Shown here in pieces: positions 1 through 6,474 of a stretch of 9,828 bases of DNA. The stretch comes from Actinomycetes bacterium (GTDB taxonomy: Bacteria > Actinomycetota > Thermoleophilia > Gaiellales > Gaiellaceae). The position numbers and the translations under genes were made by a program. Within the stretch, counting starts at the first letter, position 1; each line of letters begins with the position of its first letter. Under the pieces are notes generated by a model that did not search any database, had not been told where the DNA came from, and was given only the letters and a program-made list of their open reading frames with translations. The stretch is from positions 1-9,828 of the forward strand of contig JAUXJK010000048.1 of the NCBI GenBank assembly GCA_030624785.1, read 5' to 3'.

Positions 1-226
1 CAATCGGTCCGCCAAGAATGCCGATCGCCCCACCGAGTAGCGCTCCGCGCCCCGCGCCCCAGTCCTTTGATTCAACGAACTTCGCCTCGCCGTCATCCGT
101 AACGAACAGGACCGCCGTGTTGCCGACGCCGTCAGGAAAAGCGCCGGCAAGCGCGCCCGCAGCTCTCGTACCCCCAAGGGGAGTCGAGAACGTCGCGGCG
201 AGAATGTTGCGTTGGCCGTCTGCCAT
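1..226 (-). CDS. DUF1269-like small protein, N-terminal part (runs off left edge)
   Basis: The minus frame starting with ATG at 226-224 stays open to the left edge, giving 75 codons and no stop. A good ribosome site, GGAGG at 235-239, lies 8 nt upstream of that ATG. The protein has an unremarkable first 35 residues, then a beta-strand-like stretch (AVLFVTDDGEAKFVESKDW, about residues 38-56) and a glycine-rich hydrophobic segment (AGRGALLGGAIGILGGPI, about 58-75) that looks like the start of a glycine-zipper membrane hairpin. This layout, a small alpha/beta domain followed by a Gly-rich transmembrane segment, is what DUF1269-type proteins show; their function is not known. It is transcribed divergently from the hydrolase at 320. 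The family assignment is by eye from a partial sequence and is moderate; the coding call is fairly firm. Confidence 0.6.
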   Translation of the reverse strand, partial: MADGQRNILAATFSTPLGGTRAAGALAGAFPDGVGNTAVLFVTDDGEAKFVESKDWGAGRGALLGGAIGILGGPI

Positions 227-260
227 ATGGGTAGCCTCCAATTAGTACTTAGGGAGCGCG

Positions 261-288
261 AGCCTATCCCAAATCAGCCAAATGACAA
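261..288 (-). promoter_or_regulatory. Candidate promoter for the left-end gene
   Basis: On the minus strand TTGTCA (283-288) is followed after 16 nt by TAGGCT (261-266). This fits a -35 close to TTGACA and an actinobacterial-style TANNNT -10 box. It would give a short leader of roughly 25-30 nt ending in the GGAGG site before the ATG at 226. It lies in the 93-bp divergent spacer between the left-end gene and the hydrolase. No equally good pair was seen for the plus-strand hydrolase. This is pattern matching only. Confidence 0.3.
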
Positions 289-319
289 CGCCGCCCTCCG
301 CCGCGAGTAGAGTGCCGCC

Positions 320-1297
320 GTGATTGAGGGCGTGACAAAGCTTGCGATTCCAACCCCGTTTCGGGTCGGAGCAGTCAACTGCTACCTCCTCGAAGGCGAT
401 CCGCTGACGTTGATCGACACGGGCCCGAACGATAAGGCATCGCTCGATGCGTTGGACGCAGGCCTCGGCGAGCTTAACCGCACCGTCGAGGATCTCGAGC
501 TCTTGATCCTGACACACCAGCACTACGACCACGTCGGGCTAGCCGCAGAGCTGAAGGAACGCAGCGGCGCGAAGGTCGCGGCGCACGAACTGCTCGCGGG
601 CTTCGTTGCCGACTATGAAGCGGCGATGATCCTCGAGGACGACTACGCGGCCGCTGTGATGGAGCTTCACGGGGTTCCAGAAAAGACATCAACCGCTCTG
701 CAGGAGCGCTCACGCAGCTATCGACGCTATGCAGCATCGGTGGAGATCGATCACGTCCTGCGAGAAGGTGACGTCATCGATGCTGGCGAGCGCACGCTCA
801 CGGTTGCCCTCCGTCCCGGGCACAGCCCAACCGACACCATCTTCATCGATACCGGAGCATGGAGCGCCTTCGTCGGCGACCACCTGTTGGGGCACATCTC
901 GTCGAACCCTGTCCTTCATCGTCCCCTTGATCACGAGGCCGACCCACGACGACGACGCCCAACGTTGATCCGCTACCTGGCGTCGATGGAGGAGACAGCA
1001 AAACTCGATCTAGAGGAACTCTTCCCTGGCCACGGCGAGAACATCACGTACTGCCGAGACCTCGTGTACGAGCGAGGCCAACACCACGAGGAACGGAAAG
1101 AGCGCATATTCGCCGAGTTCGAGAAGGGACCACGCACGGCCAACGACATCGCCCTGCGTCTGTGGCCGGGACTTCCGGTCGATCAGGCCTACCTTGCTCT
1201 TTCAGAGGTGCTGGGGCACGTCGACATGCTTGTCGATGAGGGACGCGTCGTCGAAGAGGAATCGGCTGGCGTCATCACGCTTCGCGCAGCCGGCTAG
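320..1297 (+). CDS. MBL-fold metallo-hydrolase, LACTB2-like, with C-terminal winged helix
   Basis: This 325-residue metallo-beta-lactamase-fold protein keeps the full metal site: H66-x-H68-x-D70-H71 (THQHYDHVG), H168 (RPGHSPTDT), D187 (VGDHL) and H238 (FPGHGE). Residues about 1-240 form the MBL domain. Residues about 245-320 fit the winged-helix domain (BLACT_WH) found at the end of LACTB2-type enzymes. Family members hydrolyse thioesters, phosphoesters or RNA, so the substrate cannot be named. It is probably cytoplasmic, since no signal peptide is seen. The GTG at 320 is the only sensible start because an in-frame TAG lies at 308-310; the ribosome site is weak (a GAGTAGAG-like stretch). It is divergent from the left-end gene and convergent with soxG. 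A role in detoxifying a product of the neighbouring amine catabolism is possible but not shown. Confidence 0.88.
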   Translation: MIEGVTKLAIPTPFRVGAVNCYLLEGDPLTLIDTGPNDKASLDALDAGLGELNRTVEDLELLILTHQHYDHVGLAAELKERSGAKVAAHELLAGFVADYEAAMILEDDYAAAVMELHGVPEKTSTALQERSRSYRRYAASVEIDHVLREGDVIDAGERTLTVALRPGHSPTDTIFIDTGAWSAFVGDHLLGHISSNPVLHRPLDHEADPRRRRPTLIRYLASMEETAKLDLEELFPGHGENITYCRDLVYERGQHHEERKERIFAEFEKGPRTANDIALRLWPGLPVDQAYLALSEVLGHVDMLVDEGRVVEEESAGVITLRAAG

Positions 1298-1321
1298 CTC
1301 GAGATTCCTCACCACTCGAGC
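1297..1321. terminator. Inverted repeat across the two convergent stop codons (possible bidirectional terminator)
   Basis: GCTCGAG at 1297-1303 and CTCGAGC at 1315-1321 form a perfect 7-bp stem with an 11-nt loop. The repeat begins on the last base of the hydrolase TAG (1295-1297), and the soxG TGA (1309-1311) lies in the loop. It is the only structure between two convergent genes 11 bp apart, so a bidirectional terminator is plausible. Neither strand shows a T-run after the stem, so it is not a classical intrinsic terminator. Confidence 0.35.
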
Positions 1322-1902
1322 ATCGCGTCACACAAGAACTCTGCGAGATAGGGCGCGAACGACGGGCGCACGAGTAGGCGGAACGTCGGAACATCGTCGA
1401 TCTGCCAGACCACAAGCTGTGTCTTGGCGTAGAGCGTTTGCGCGCAGCGGCCGGGCCCGAAGACACGCGGGTGAAGATCGAGCCCGCACCCGGTCGCGAG
1501 AACCTCTCTAGCTCTCGAACCAACAAGCTCGAGCGTTGTGCGGTTAGCCGTGATATCCAGCACGCTGTGGTGGTACGGGGCCAGCGCACCCTGAAGTGAA
1601 CCCACGATCTCGCCTTCACTCCCGGTGGGTCCCACGAGCAGCCATTCATCAGGAGCCAGCCAAAGAGCAGCGTGGCCAGCACCATCGGAAACGGTGTTTG
1701 GCGAGAGAGGAAGCTCCACGCCAAGCGTCTCGCGAACACGTGCGCGGGCGGAGAGGTTTGAGGGATCCAACCGGAGGTTGACGTGAGCCAGGAACGGGCG
1801 CTCGCCAAGCTCGACAACGCCGGACTCGCTTGCTTCCACAAACCGGCTCTCCCAACCGGAGAGAGGCGCCATGCGTGGCTCGCTGGGCGCTGAGCTAGCC
1901 AT
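1309..1902 (-). CDS. soxG: Sarcosine oxidase gamma subunit
   Basis: This 197-residue protein is the gamma subunit of heterotetrameric sarcosine oxidase, a GcvT-like fold that packs against the alpha subunit and has no known catalytic residues. Family-typical stretches are WLAPDEWLL (81-89), the D-I-T-A-N-R-T run (116-122), CGLDLHP (139-145), RCAQTL (152-157) and RPSFAPYL (179-186). The length matches the usual 190-210 residues. The ATG (1902-1900) overlaps the soxA TAG by 8 bases, so it is probably translated by coupling; a GGCGAG-like site lies just upstream. A second Met at residue 11 is an alternative start. It is the last gene of the operon and ends 11 bp from the convergent hydrolase. 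Confidence 0.93.
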   Translation of the reverse strand: MASSAPSEPRMAPLSGWESRFVEASESGVVELGERPFLAHVNLRLDPSNLSARARVRETLGVELPLSPNTVSDGAGHAALWLAPDEWLLVGPTGSEGEIVGSLQGALAPYHHSVLDITANRTTLELVGSRAREVLATGCGLDLHPRVFGPGRCAQTLYAKTQLVVWQIDDVPTFRLLVRPSFAPYLAEFLCDAMLEW

Positions 1903-4741
1903 CTCGCCGCTCGTTCTCGGGGTCGAAGAGCACCGGTCCCGTCACCTCGGCTGCGATAGCGCGACCTTCAAGTGGCGCATAGACGGTCTCGCCCATCCGA
2001 TCGGAGCCCGATTCAAGCAGGGCGAGTGCGAAGGTGCGCCCGAGAGCCACGCTGTCGTAGCTCGACGTAACGTGGCCGACCATCCTCATGGGCACGGGTT
2101 CACTCTGGTCGAGCACCAACTGCGCGCCCTCAGGCAAGCGAACTTTGTGATCGTGGGGAAGCAAGCCTACGAGCTGCTTGCGGTCGGGACGAGCCGTGTC
2201 CTCCCGTCGCAGCGAGCGCTTACCGACAAATTGCTGGCTCTTCTTCTTCGAGATGATCCAGTCCATGCCCAGATCGACCGGCGTGACGGTTCCATCGGTC
2301 TCTTGACCGACGATCACGTATCCCTTCTCTGCCCTCAGCACGTGCATCGTCTCGGTCCCGTAAGGCGTGATTCCTTCGGGTTGGCCAGCTTGCCAGATGG
2401 CATCCCACACGGCTAGACCGCTCAGTCCTTCGACGTTCACCTCGAACGCAAGCTCACCTGAGAAGCTGATCCGGGACACCCGCGCGGGGACGTCAGCGAC
2501 GACCCCGTGGCGTATGCCCATGAACGGAAAGCTCTCGTTGTCGAGCGGAATCTCCGTGAGTCGTCCAAGCACGTCGCGCGAAGCCGGGCCAACGATGGCG
2601 ATGGTCGCCCATTGCTCTGTCACAGAGGTGAGATAGACGTCGAGGTCGGGCCACTCGGTTTGCAACCATTCTTCCATCCAGTCGAGGACGGCCGCAGCGC
2701 CTCCCGTGGTCGTTGTAGCGACGAAGTGCTCCTCGCCAAGCCTCATCACCACCCCGTCGTCGAACAGCATCCCATCGAGCGTGCACATCAACCCATACCT
2801 GCACGCTCCCACCGCCAGGTTTTCGTAGGCGTTCGTGTACACCCGGTTGAGAAACTCAACCGAGTCGGGGCCTCGCACATCGATCTTTCCGAGCGTCGAG
2901 GCGTCGACCATTCCAACCGCTGCCCGTACCGCAGCGCATTCGCGCAGTACAGCTGCATCGAGATCCTCATCGTCAAGCGGGTAGTACAAGGGACGCTTCC
3001 ACTGACCGACATCCTCAAAGACCGCTCCCTGCTCGACGTGCCAGCTGTGGATCGGTGTGACCCGCACCGGCTCATAAAGGTCGCCCCGGTGACGTCCGGC
3101 CATGGCGCCAAACGCCAGTGGGATGATCGGCGGCCGCGCGCTCTGCAGACCTACCTCCGTGAGCGGCGCACCGATCAGCTCCGCCGTCACTGCAGCCACG
3201 TTCACGGTGGCCGTACGGCCCTGTTCGGCGCCAGTGCCCGCCGACGTATAGCGCTTGACGTGCTCAATCGACGTCAGACCCGCACCGACCGCACGTTGCA
3301 CGTCGTCGACCGTCGCGTCACGATGCAGATCGACGTAGCAGGAGGAGAGATCACCGTCAGGCGGAGCCACGAAGAACACCGGCCGTGGCGCCTCCTCGAG
3401 TGGCTCCGCAACATCGGGAACGACAACCGGCTCCGCTCGAAATCCAGCTGCTAGAGCCGCCCGCTCGCCCGCGGCCGGTCCCTCGCTCAGGGTCGTCCCG
3501 AGCAGGAAGGTGCCGTTGCATGCGCCGGCCAACGTGGAAGCTGGCGGAGGAGTCTCGATGCCGAAGCCGGAGCTGGCCCCCTGGGCAACCATCCGAGCTC
3601 CGACCTGTCGAAGCAGCTGTGTCTGGGGGTCCCAACCACCCGAGACGAGCAGCCGGTCACAATCCAGAGCGTCAAGCTCTGAAACCACAGAACTCTCGCC
3701 GAGAAGCCTGCCAACTGTGACGGCTTCGATCCCGTCGCCGCCGTGAGCCACGGCCACAGCAGAGCCGGAGCGTACGTCGATGCCAGCCTCGCGAGCGCGG
3801 CTCACGAAGACGCTCCGAGGGTCATCGCGTGTGTCGACGATCGCCTTGATCGTGCAGCCAGCCCGATGCAGTTCGAGTGCGGCCGAATATGCGCTGTCGT
3901 TCGTAGTGAACACGACCGCTTGCTCTCCACACCGAACCCCAAATCGGTTGAGGTACATGCGTGCCGCGCCTGCCAGCATGACGCCGGGCAGGTCGTTACC
4001 CGAGAACGCGACCGGACGTTCGAGAGCGCCGGCCGCCAGCACAAGTTGGCGCGCACGAATCTGCCACAACCTACGAGCGCTGACGCCCGGTGCGCCCGCT
4101 TCCCCTGGTCGGATTCGCGTCTCTAGTGCGTAGACGCTGCCGCCGTCGTAGAGCCCGCTCACAATGGTTCGGGTGTGCACGCGCGTCTCGCGGAACGTTG
4201 CGATCTCAGCAAGTTTCTCGTCGAGCCATGTCCGACCCGCCGCGCCGGGCGACTCGGCTGCGACACCCAGCAACTGGCCGCCCAGTGCAGAGTCGTCTTC
4301 AAGAAGAAGCGTTCGCGCGCCAGTACGTCCAGCGGCCCAGGCCGCCGCGATTCCGGCTGGGCCCGCGCCGACAACGAGAACGTCGCAATGCGCATGCACC
4401 TTGTCGTAGCGGTCGGGATCGGCCTCGGCAGCGAGCGATCCGATGCCGGCAAGCGGTGCCGCCACAAGTCCCTCGACGATCTCGACCCGAGTCGCCTGCT
4501 GCATCGGCTCCGACTGTCCGGCTTCCCCGAGTTGAACGTAGGCGCACGGCTCGTCTCTTCCTGCCGCAACGATGCCTCGAGGTCGATCGTGGTAGATGCT
4601 CCGTCCGAAAACGCGCTCGCCGCTCGCGAGCAGAGCAGATGCAAGCGTGTCGCCCGCGAATCCGCGCCGTTGGCCTCCGTCGAAGCTAAAAGACACGGGT
4701 CGTGATCGATCGATCCGGCCACCTTGAGTGAGACGGCTCAA
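1895..4741 (-). CDS. soxA: Sarcosine oxidase alpha subunit
   Basis: This 948-residue protein is a full-length alpha subunit. It binds NAD+ and carries the folate site that accepts the methylene group from sarcosine. The order is an N-terminal ferredoxin-like (Fer2_3) domain with GGRIDRSRP and GDTLASALL (about 7-95); a dinucleotide-binding domain with VVGAGPAG (123-130) and LVLAAGALERP (233-243); a small BFD/SoxA_A3-type helical domain (about 468-545); a GcvT-like folate domain (about 555-835, including GMDWIISKKK); and a GcvT C-terminal barrel (about 850-940). The start is TTG at 4741-4739. It puts R-L-x-x-GGRIDR at the expected N-terminal place, and no ATG or GTG lies nearby in frame. The start overlaps the soxD stop as TTGA. 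The ribosome site is weak (GAGAG), which suggests coupling to soxD. Its stop overlaps soxG by 8 bases. Confidence 0.96.
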   Translation of the reverse strand: MSRLTQGGRIDRSRPVSFSFDGGQRRGFAGDTLASALLASGERVFGRSIYHDRPRGIVAAGRDEPCAYVQLGEAGQSEPMQQATRVEIVEGLVAAPLAGIGSLAAEADPDRYDKVHAHCDVLVVGAGPAGIAAAWAAGRTGARTLLLEDDSALGGQLLGVAAESPGAAGRTWLDEKLAEIATFRETRVHTRTIVSGLYDGGSVYALETRIRPGEAGAPGVSARRLWQIRARQLVLAAGALERPVAFSGNDLPGVMLAGAARMYLNRFGVRCGEQAVVFTTNDSAYSAALELHRAGCTIKAIVDTRDDPRSVFVSRAREAGIDVRSGSAVAVAHGGDGIEAVTVGRLLGESSVVSELDALDCDRLLVSGGWDPQTQLLRQVGARMVAQGASSGFGIETPPPASTLAGACNGTFLLGTTLSEGPAAGERAALAAGFRAEPVVVPDVAEPLEEAPRPVFFVAPPDGDLSSCYVDLHRDATVDDVQRAVGAGLTSIEHVKRYTSAGTGAEQGRTATVNVAAVTAELIGAPLTEVGLQSARPPIIPLAFGAMAGRHRGDLYEPVRVTPIHSWHVEQGAVFEDVGQWKRPLYYPLDDEDLDAAVLRECAAVRAAVGMVDASTLGKIDVRGPDSVEFLNRVYTNAYENLAVGACRYGLMCTLDGMLFDDGVVMRLGEEHFVATTTTGGAAAVLDWMEEWLQTEWPDLDVYLTSVTEQWATIAIVGPASRDVLGRLTEIPLDNESFPFMGIRHGVVADVPARVSRISFSGELAFEVNVEGLSGLAVWDAIWQAGQPEGITPYGTETMHVLRAEKGYVIVGQETDGTVTPVDLGMDWIISKKKSQQFVGKRSLRREDTARPDRKQLVGLLPHDHKVRLPEGAQLVLDQSEPVPMRMVGHVTSSYDSVALGRTFALALLESGSDRMGETVYAPLEGRAIAAEVTGPVLFDPENERRDG

Positions 4742-5037
4742 TCTGACTCTCTTTCTGCGCCTGAAGACTGGTCAGCAGACTCGCCCATGCGATAGGAACG
4801 GACGATCTCGTGTGTCGAGGTGTCTCGGAGCAAGTTGAACCAGCGACGGCAACCGTGCGTGTGTAGCCAGCGCTCGCGGAATTCGCCGCTCGGATTGTTT
4901 CGAACAAAGAGAAACTCCCCCCACGCATCGTCGGTGATCGCCTCAGGGTCGTCCGGGTAGGCGATGTGACTCTCGCCCCCGTAGTGGAATTCGACCTCGT
5001 CGCGCTCGCCGCACCACGGACATGAGATGAGAAGCAC
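4738..5037 (-). CDS. soxD: Sarcosine oxidase delta subunit (zinc-binding)
   Basis: This 99-residue protein is the small zinc subunit of heterotetrameric sarcosine oxidase. The expected ligands are present: C6 and C9 (CPWCG), H59 and C63 (LHTHGC). Family-typical runs are FHYGGESHIA (17-26), the R-W-F-N-L-L-R-D-T segment (65-73), and THEI with YRMGE (75-86). A short acidic tail after residue 86 is unlike the core and probably disordered. The start is GTG at 5037-5035, whose first G is also the last base of the soxB TAG (a 1-base overlap, TAGTG). A GGGAG site lies about 10 nt upstream inside soxB. The stop overlaps the soxA TTG start by 4 bases. Tight overlap on both sides indicates coupled translation of the subunits. 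Confidence 0.95.
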   Translation of the reverse strand: MLLISCPWCGERDEVEFHYGGESHIAYPDDPEAITDDAWGEFLFVRNNPSGEFRERWLHTHGCRRWFNLLRDTSTHEIVRSYRMGESADQSSGAERESD

Positions 5038-6269
5038 TAGTGCGCCACTCCCGCTGCCCCGTGCTCGTCAATGAGCCGGCCGTGGGCAAAGCGATCGAGC
5101 GCGAATGGAGCGTTCAACCTGTGGGGCTCGCCGGTTGCGATGGTGTGGGCAAGCGTCCAGCCCGACCCGGGCGTGGCCTTGAAGCCTCCCGTTCCCCAAC
5201 CACAGTTGAGGAAGAGACCCTCAATCGGTGTGAGACCAACGATCGGCGAGGCATCGGGGCAGACGTCGACGATGCCGGCCCATGTCCGCAACATCTGCGC
5301 CCGGCTGAAGATCGGAAAGAGCTCCACGGCCGCGGCCATCTGCTTCTCGATGACGTGGAACGAACCCCGTTGAGCGTACGAGTTGTAGGCGTCGATGCCG
5401 GCGCCCATCACGAGCTCCCCCTTGTGCGCCTGGCTCACGTATACGTGCACAGCGCCCGACATGACGACGCAGCCAAGCCGTTGTTCCAGGAGCCCGGAGA
5501 CGAGGGCCTGCAGAGGATGGCTCTGAACCGGCAGCCGCAGACCCGCCATCTCCGCGAGAACGGACCTATGGCCTGCTGCGACAAGCGCAACCTTGTTCGC
5601 CGAGATCGGCCCTCGCGTTGTCTGAACGCCTGTCGCCCGACCGCCCGCGACGTCGATGCCCGTGACCTCGCAACCCTCGATGATGTCAACGCCAAGCTGA
5701 GATGCCCTTGTGGCATATCCCCATGCCACATGCTCATGCCGCGCAATACCACCCCGACGCTGCAGCGTCGCCCCAAGAACGGGATACCGAAGATCGCTCG
5801 ACGTGTTGACGATCGGGCAGAACTCCTTCACACCGTCTGTATCAAGCCACTCTGCATCGACACCGTTCAAGCGGTTGGCGTTGACGCGGCGAATGCCTTC
5901 GCGGACTTCGTGGAGGTTGTGAGCGAGGTTGAGAACTCCGCGCTGATCGAAAAGTAGGTCGTACTCGAGCTCCTCAGAAAGGCCTTCCCAGAGCTTCAAG
6001 GAGTGCTCGTACATCGCGGCGCTCTCGTCCCAAAGGTAGTTGGAGCGAATCACCGTTGTATTCCGGGCGATGTTGCCGCCGCCCAACCAGCCCTTCTCAA
6101 GCACCGCAATGTCCGTGAGGCCGTGCTCTTTCGCCAAGTAGTAGGCCGTGGCGAGACCATGGCCGCCGCCTCCGACGACGAGGACGTCATAGGACGCACG
6201 CGGCTCGCTCGCGCGCCAGAGTTCGCTTGGATGCTCGAAGTGGTCCGCTCGCGCGTGCTCGATGGACAT
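5037..6269 (-). CDS. soxB: Sarcosine oxidase beta subunit (FAD/FMN catalytic subunit)
   Basis: This 410-residue protein is the catalytic beta subunit, which oxidises sarcosine at FAD and passes electrons to a covalently bound FMN that reacts with O2. An N-terminal DAO-type fold has VLVVGGGGHGLA (29-40) and VLEKGWLGGGNIARN (56-70) for FAD. RRGGIARHEHVAWG (171-184) holds the family's FMN-attachment region; H178 is the likely flavinylated histidine. FLNCGWGTGGFKATPG (353-368) is the conserved C-terminal flavin-binding stretch. Length is normal for the family. ATG 6269-6267 is the only start available after an in-frame TAG about 80 nt upstream. Its ribosome site is poor (AGG about 10 nt upstream). 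It is the first gene of soxBDAG and is preceded by a 205-bp spacer carrying hairpins and a possible overlapping leader ORF. Confidence 0.96.
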   Translation of the reverse strand: MSIEHARADHFEHPSELWRASEPRASYDVLVVGGGGHGLATAYYLAKEHGLTDIAVLEKGWLGGGNIARNTTVIRSNYLWDESAAMYEHSLKLWEGLSEELEYDLLFDQRGVLNLAHNLHEVREGIRRVNANRLNGVDAEWLDTDGVKEFCPIVNTSSDLRYPVLGATLQRRGGIARHEHVAWGYATRASQLGVDIIEGCEVTGIDVAGGRATGVQTTRGPISANKVALVAAGHRSVLAEMAGLRLPVQSHPLQALVSGLLEQRLGCVVMSGAVHVYVSQAHKGELVMGAGIDAYNSYAQRGSFHVIEKQMAAAVELFPIFSRAQMLRTWAGIVDVCPDASPIVGLTPIEGLFLNCGWGTGGFKATPGSGWTLAHTIATGEPHRLNAPFALDRFAHGRLIDEHGAAGVAH

Positions 6270-6360
6270 GCCACACGAGCCTAGCGCGCTCTGCCTCGCG
6301 CTCGCGGCCTCCCGGAGCCTCGCAGTGCGGGATGAAGCGCCCCCTACTATCTCGAATCAT
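6187..6360 (-). CDS. Possible 57-residue leader ORF overlapping soxB start
   Basis: ATG at 6360-6358 is preceded by a strong ribosome site (GGTAGGAG, last base 6 nt upstream), better than that of soxB. The ORF reads MIRDSRGRFIPHCEAP near its start, crosses the soxB ATG in another frame and stops at TGA 6189-6187, about 80 nt inside soxB. The product is Arg-rich and resembles no family I recognise. The site repeats the GGTAGGAGCCA found before the nitroreductase start at 9123. It may be a regulatory leader peptide or a chance ORF, because the same bases also encode the chelatase-like plus-strand relic. The case for coding is weak. Confidence 0.2.
   Translation of the reverse strand: MIRDSRGRFIPHCEAPGGREREAERARLVWHVHRARASGPLRASKRTLARERAACVL
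6283..6302. repeat. Hairpin just upstream of soxB
   Basis: AGCGCG (6283-6288) and CGCGCT (6297-6302) form a perfect 6-bp stem with an 8-nt loop, 13 nt before the soxB ATG. In the mRNA it would sit beside the weak ribosome site of soxB and could limit initiation, or act as an operator half-site pair. It is GC-rich, so chance is possible. Confidence 0.3.
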
Positions 6361-6415
6361 GGTTGGCTCCTACCCCTTCACGGCAATCGTCGGACAGGAC
6401 GCGCTCAAGCGAGCG
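6359..6415 (+). pseudogene. Relic of a Mg/Co-chelatase ATPase (ChlI/BchI family) N-terminus
   Basis: Nineteen plus-strand codons beginning ATG at 6359 include YPFTAIVGQDALKRA, which reads like the conserved opening of magnesium- or cobalt-chelatase AAA+ ATPases (usually PFTAIVGQ, then a lysine-containing helix and the L-L-L-N-A-V-D-P and Walker A segments). Right after this the match ends. The frame continues as unrelated residues to a TAG at 6476-6478, and no Walker A or later chelatase segment follows in any frame before the aminotransferase. So only the first part of the gene remains, on the strand opposite to all neighbours. TACTAT at 6345-6350, 8 nt before the ATG, could be the -10 box of a leaderless promoter. 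The resemblance is recalled, not searched; it is much longer than chance would normally give. Confidence 0.55.
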
Positions 6416-6416
6416 C
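6401..6416 (-). terminator. GC hairpin downstream of the aminotransferase
   Basis: GCGCTC (6401-6406) and GAGCGC (6411-6416) form a 6-bp stem with a 4-nt loop, about 60 nt past the aminotransferase stop. It might attenuate readthrough into soxB. There is no clear U-run after it on the minus strand, so termination is doubtful. It also coincides with the last codons of the chelatase-like relic and may simply reflect that coding sequence. Confidence 0.25.
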
Positions 6417-6474
6417 ATTCCCTTCGACGAGCTTGTGGCCGAGACCGTTTCAGCGCGAGTAGAAAAGTGTCGCG

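Noticed and set aside
1275..1841. A 188-codon minus-strand frame overlapping soxG
   Set aside because: It is an out-of-frame shadow of soxG, is low in family features, and soxG matches its family over its whole length.
2507..3454. A 315-codon open frame on the plus strand inside soxA
   Set aside because: It lies antisense to a well-supported soxA. Its product is Arg/His-rich with no recognisable motif, and long antisense frames are expected in GC-rich coding DNA. The same applies to plus-strand frames at 4090-4705, 5040-5957 and 6604-7293.
6303..6345. Possible cobalamin or other riboswitch before soxB, prompted by a GGCTCCGGGAGGCC-like run and the nearby chelatase relic
   Set aside because: The run only loosely resembles the B12 box, and the other conserved cobalamin-riboswitch elements are absent. 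No glycine or folate riboswitch core was seen either.
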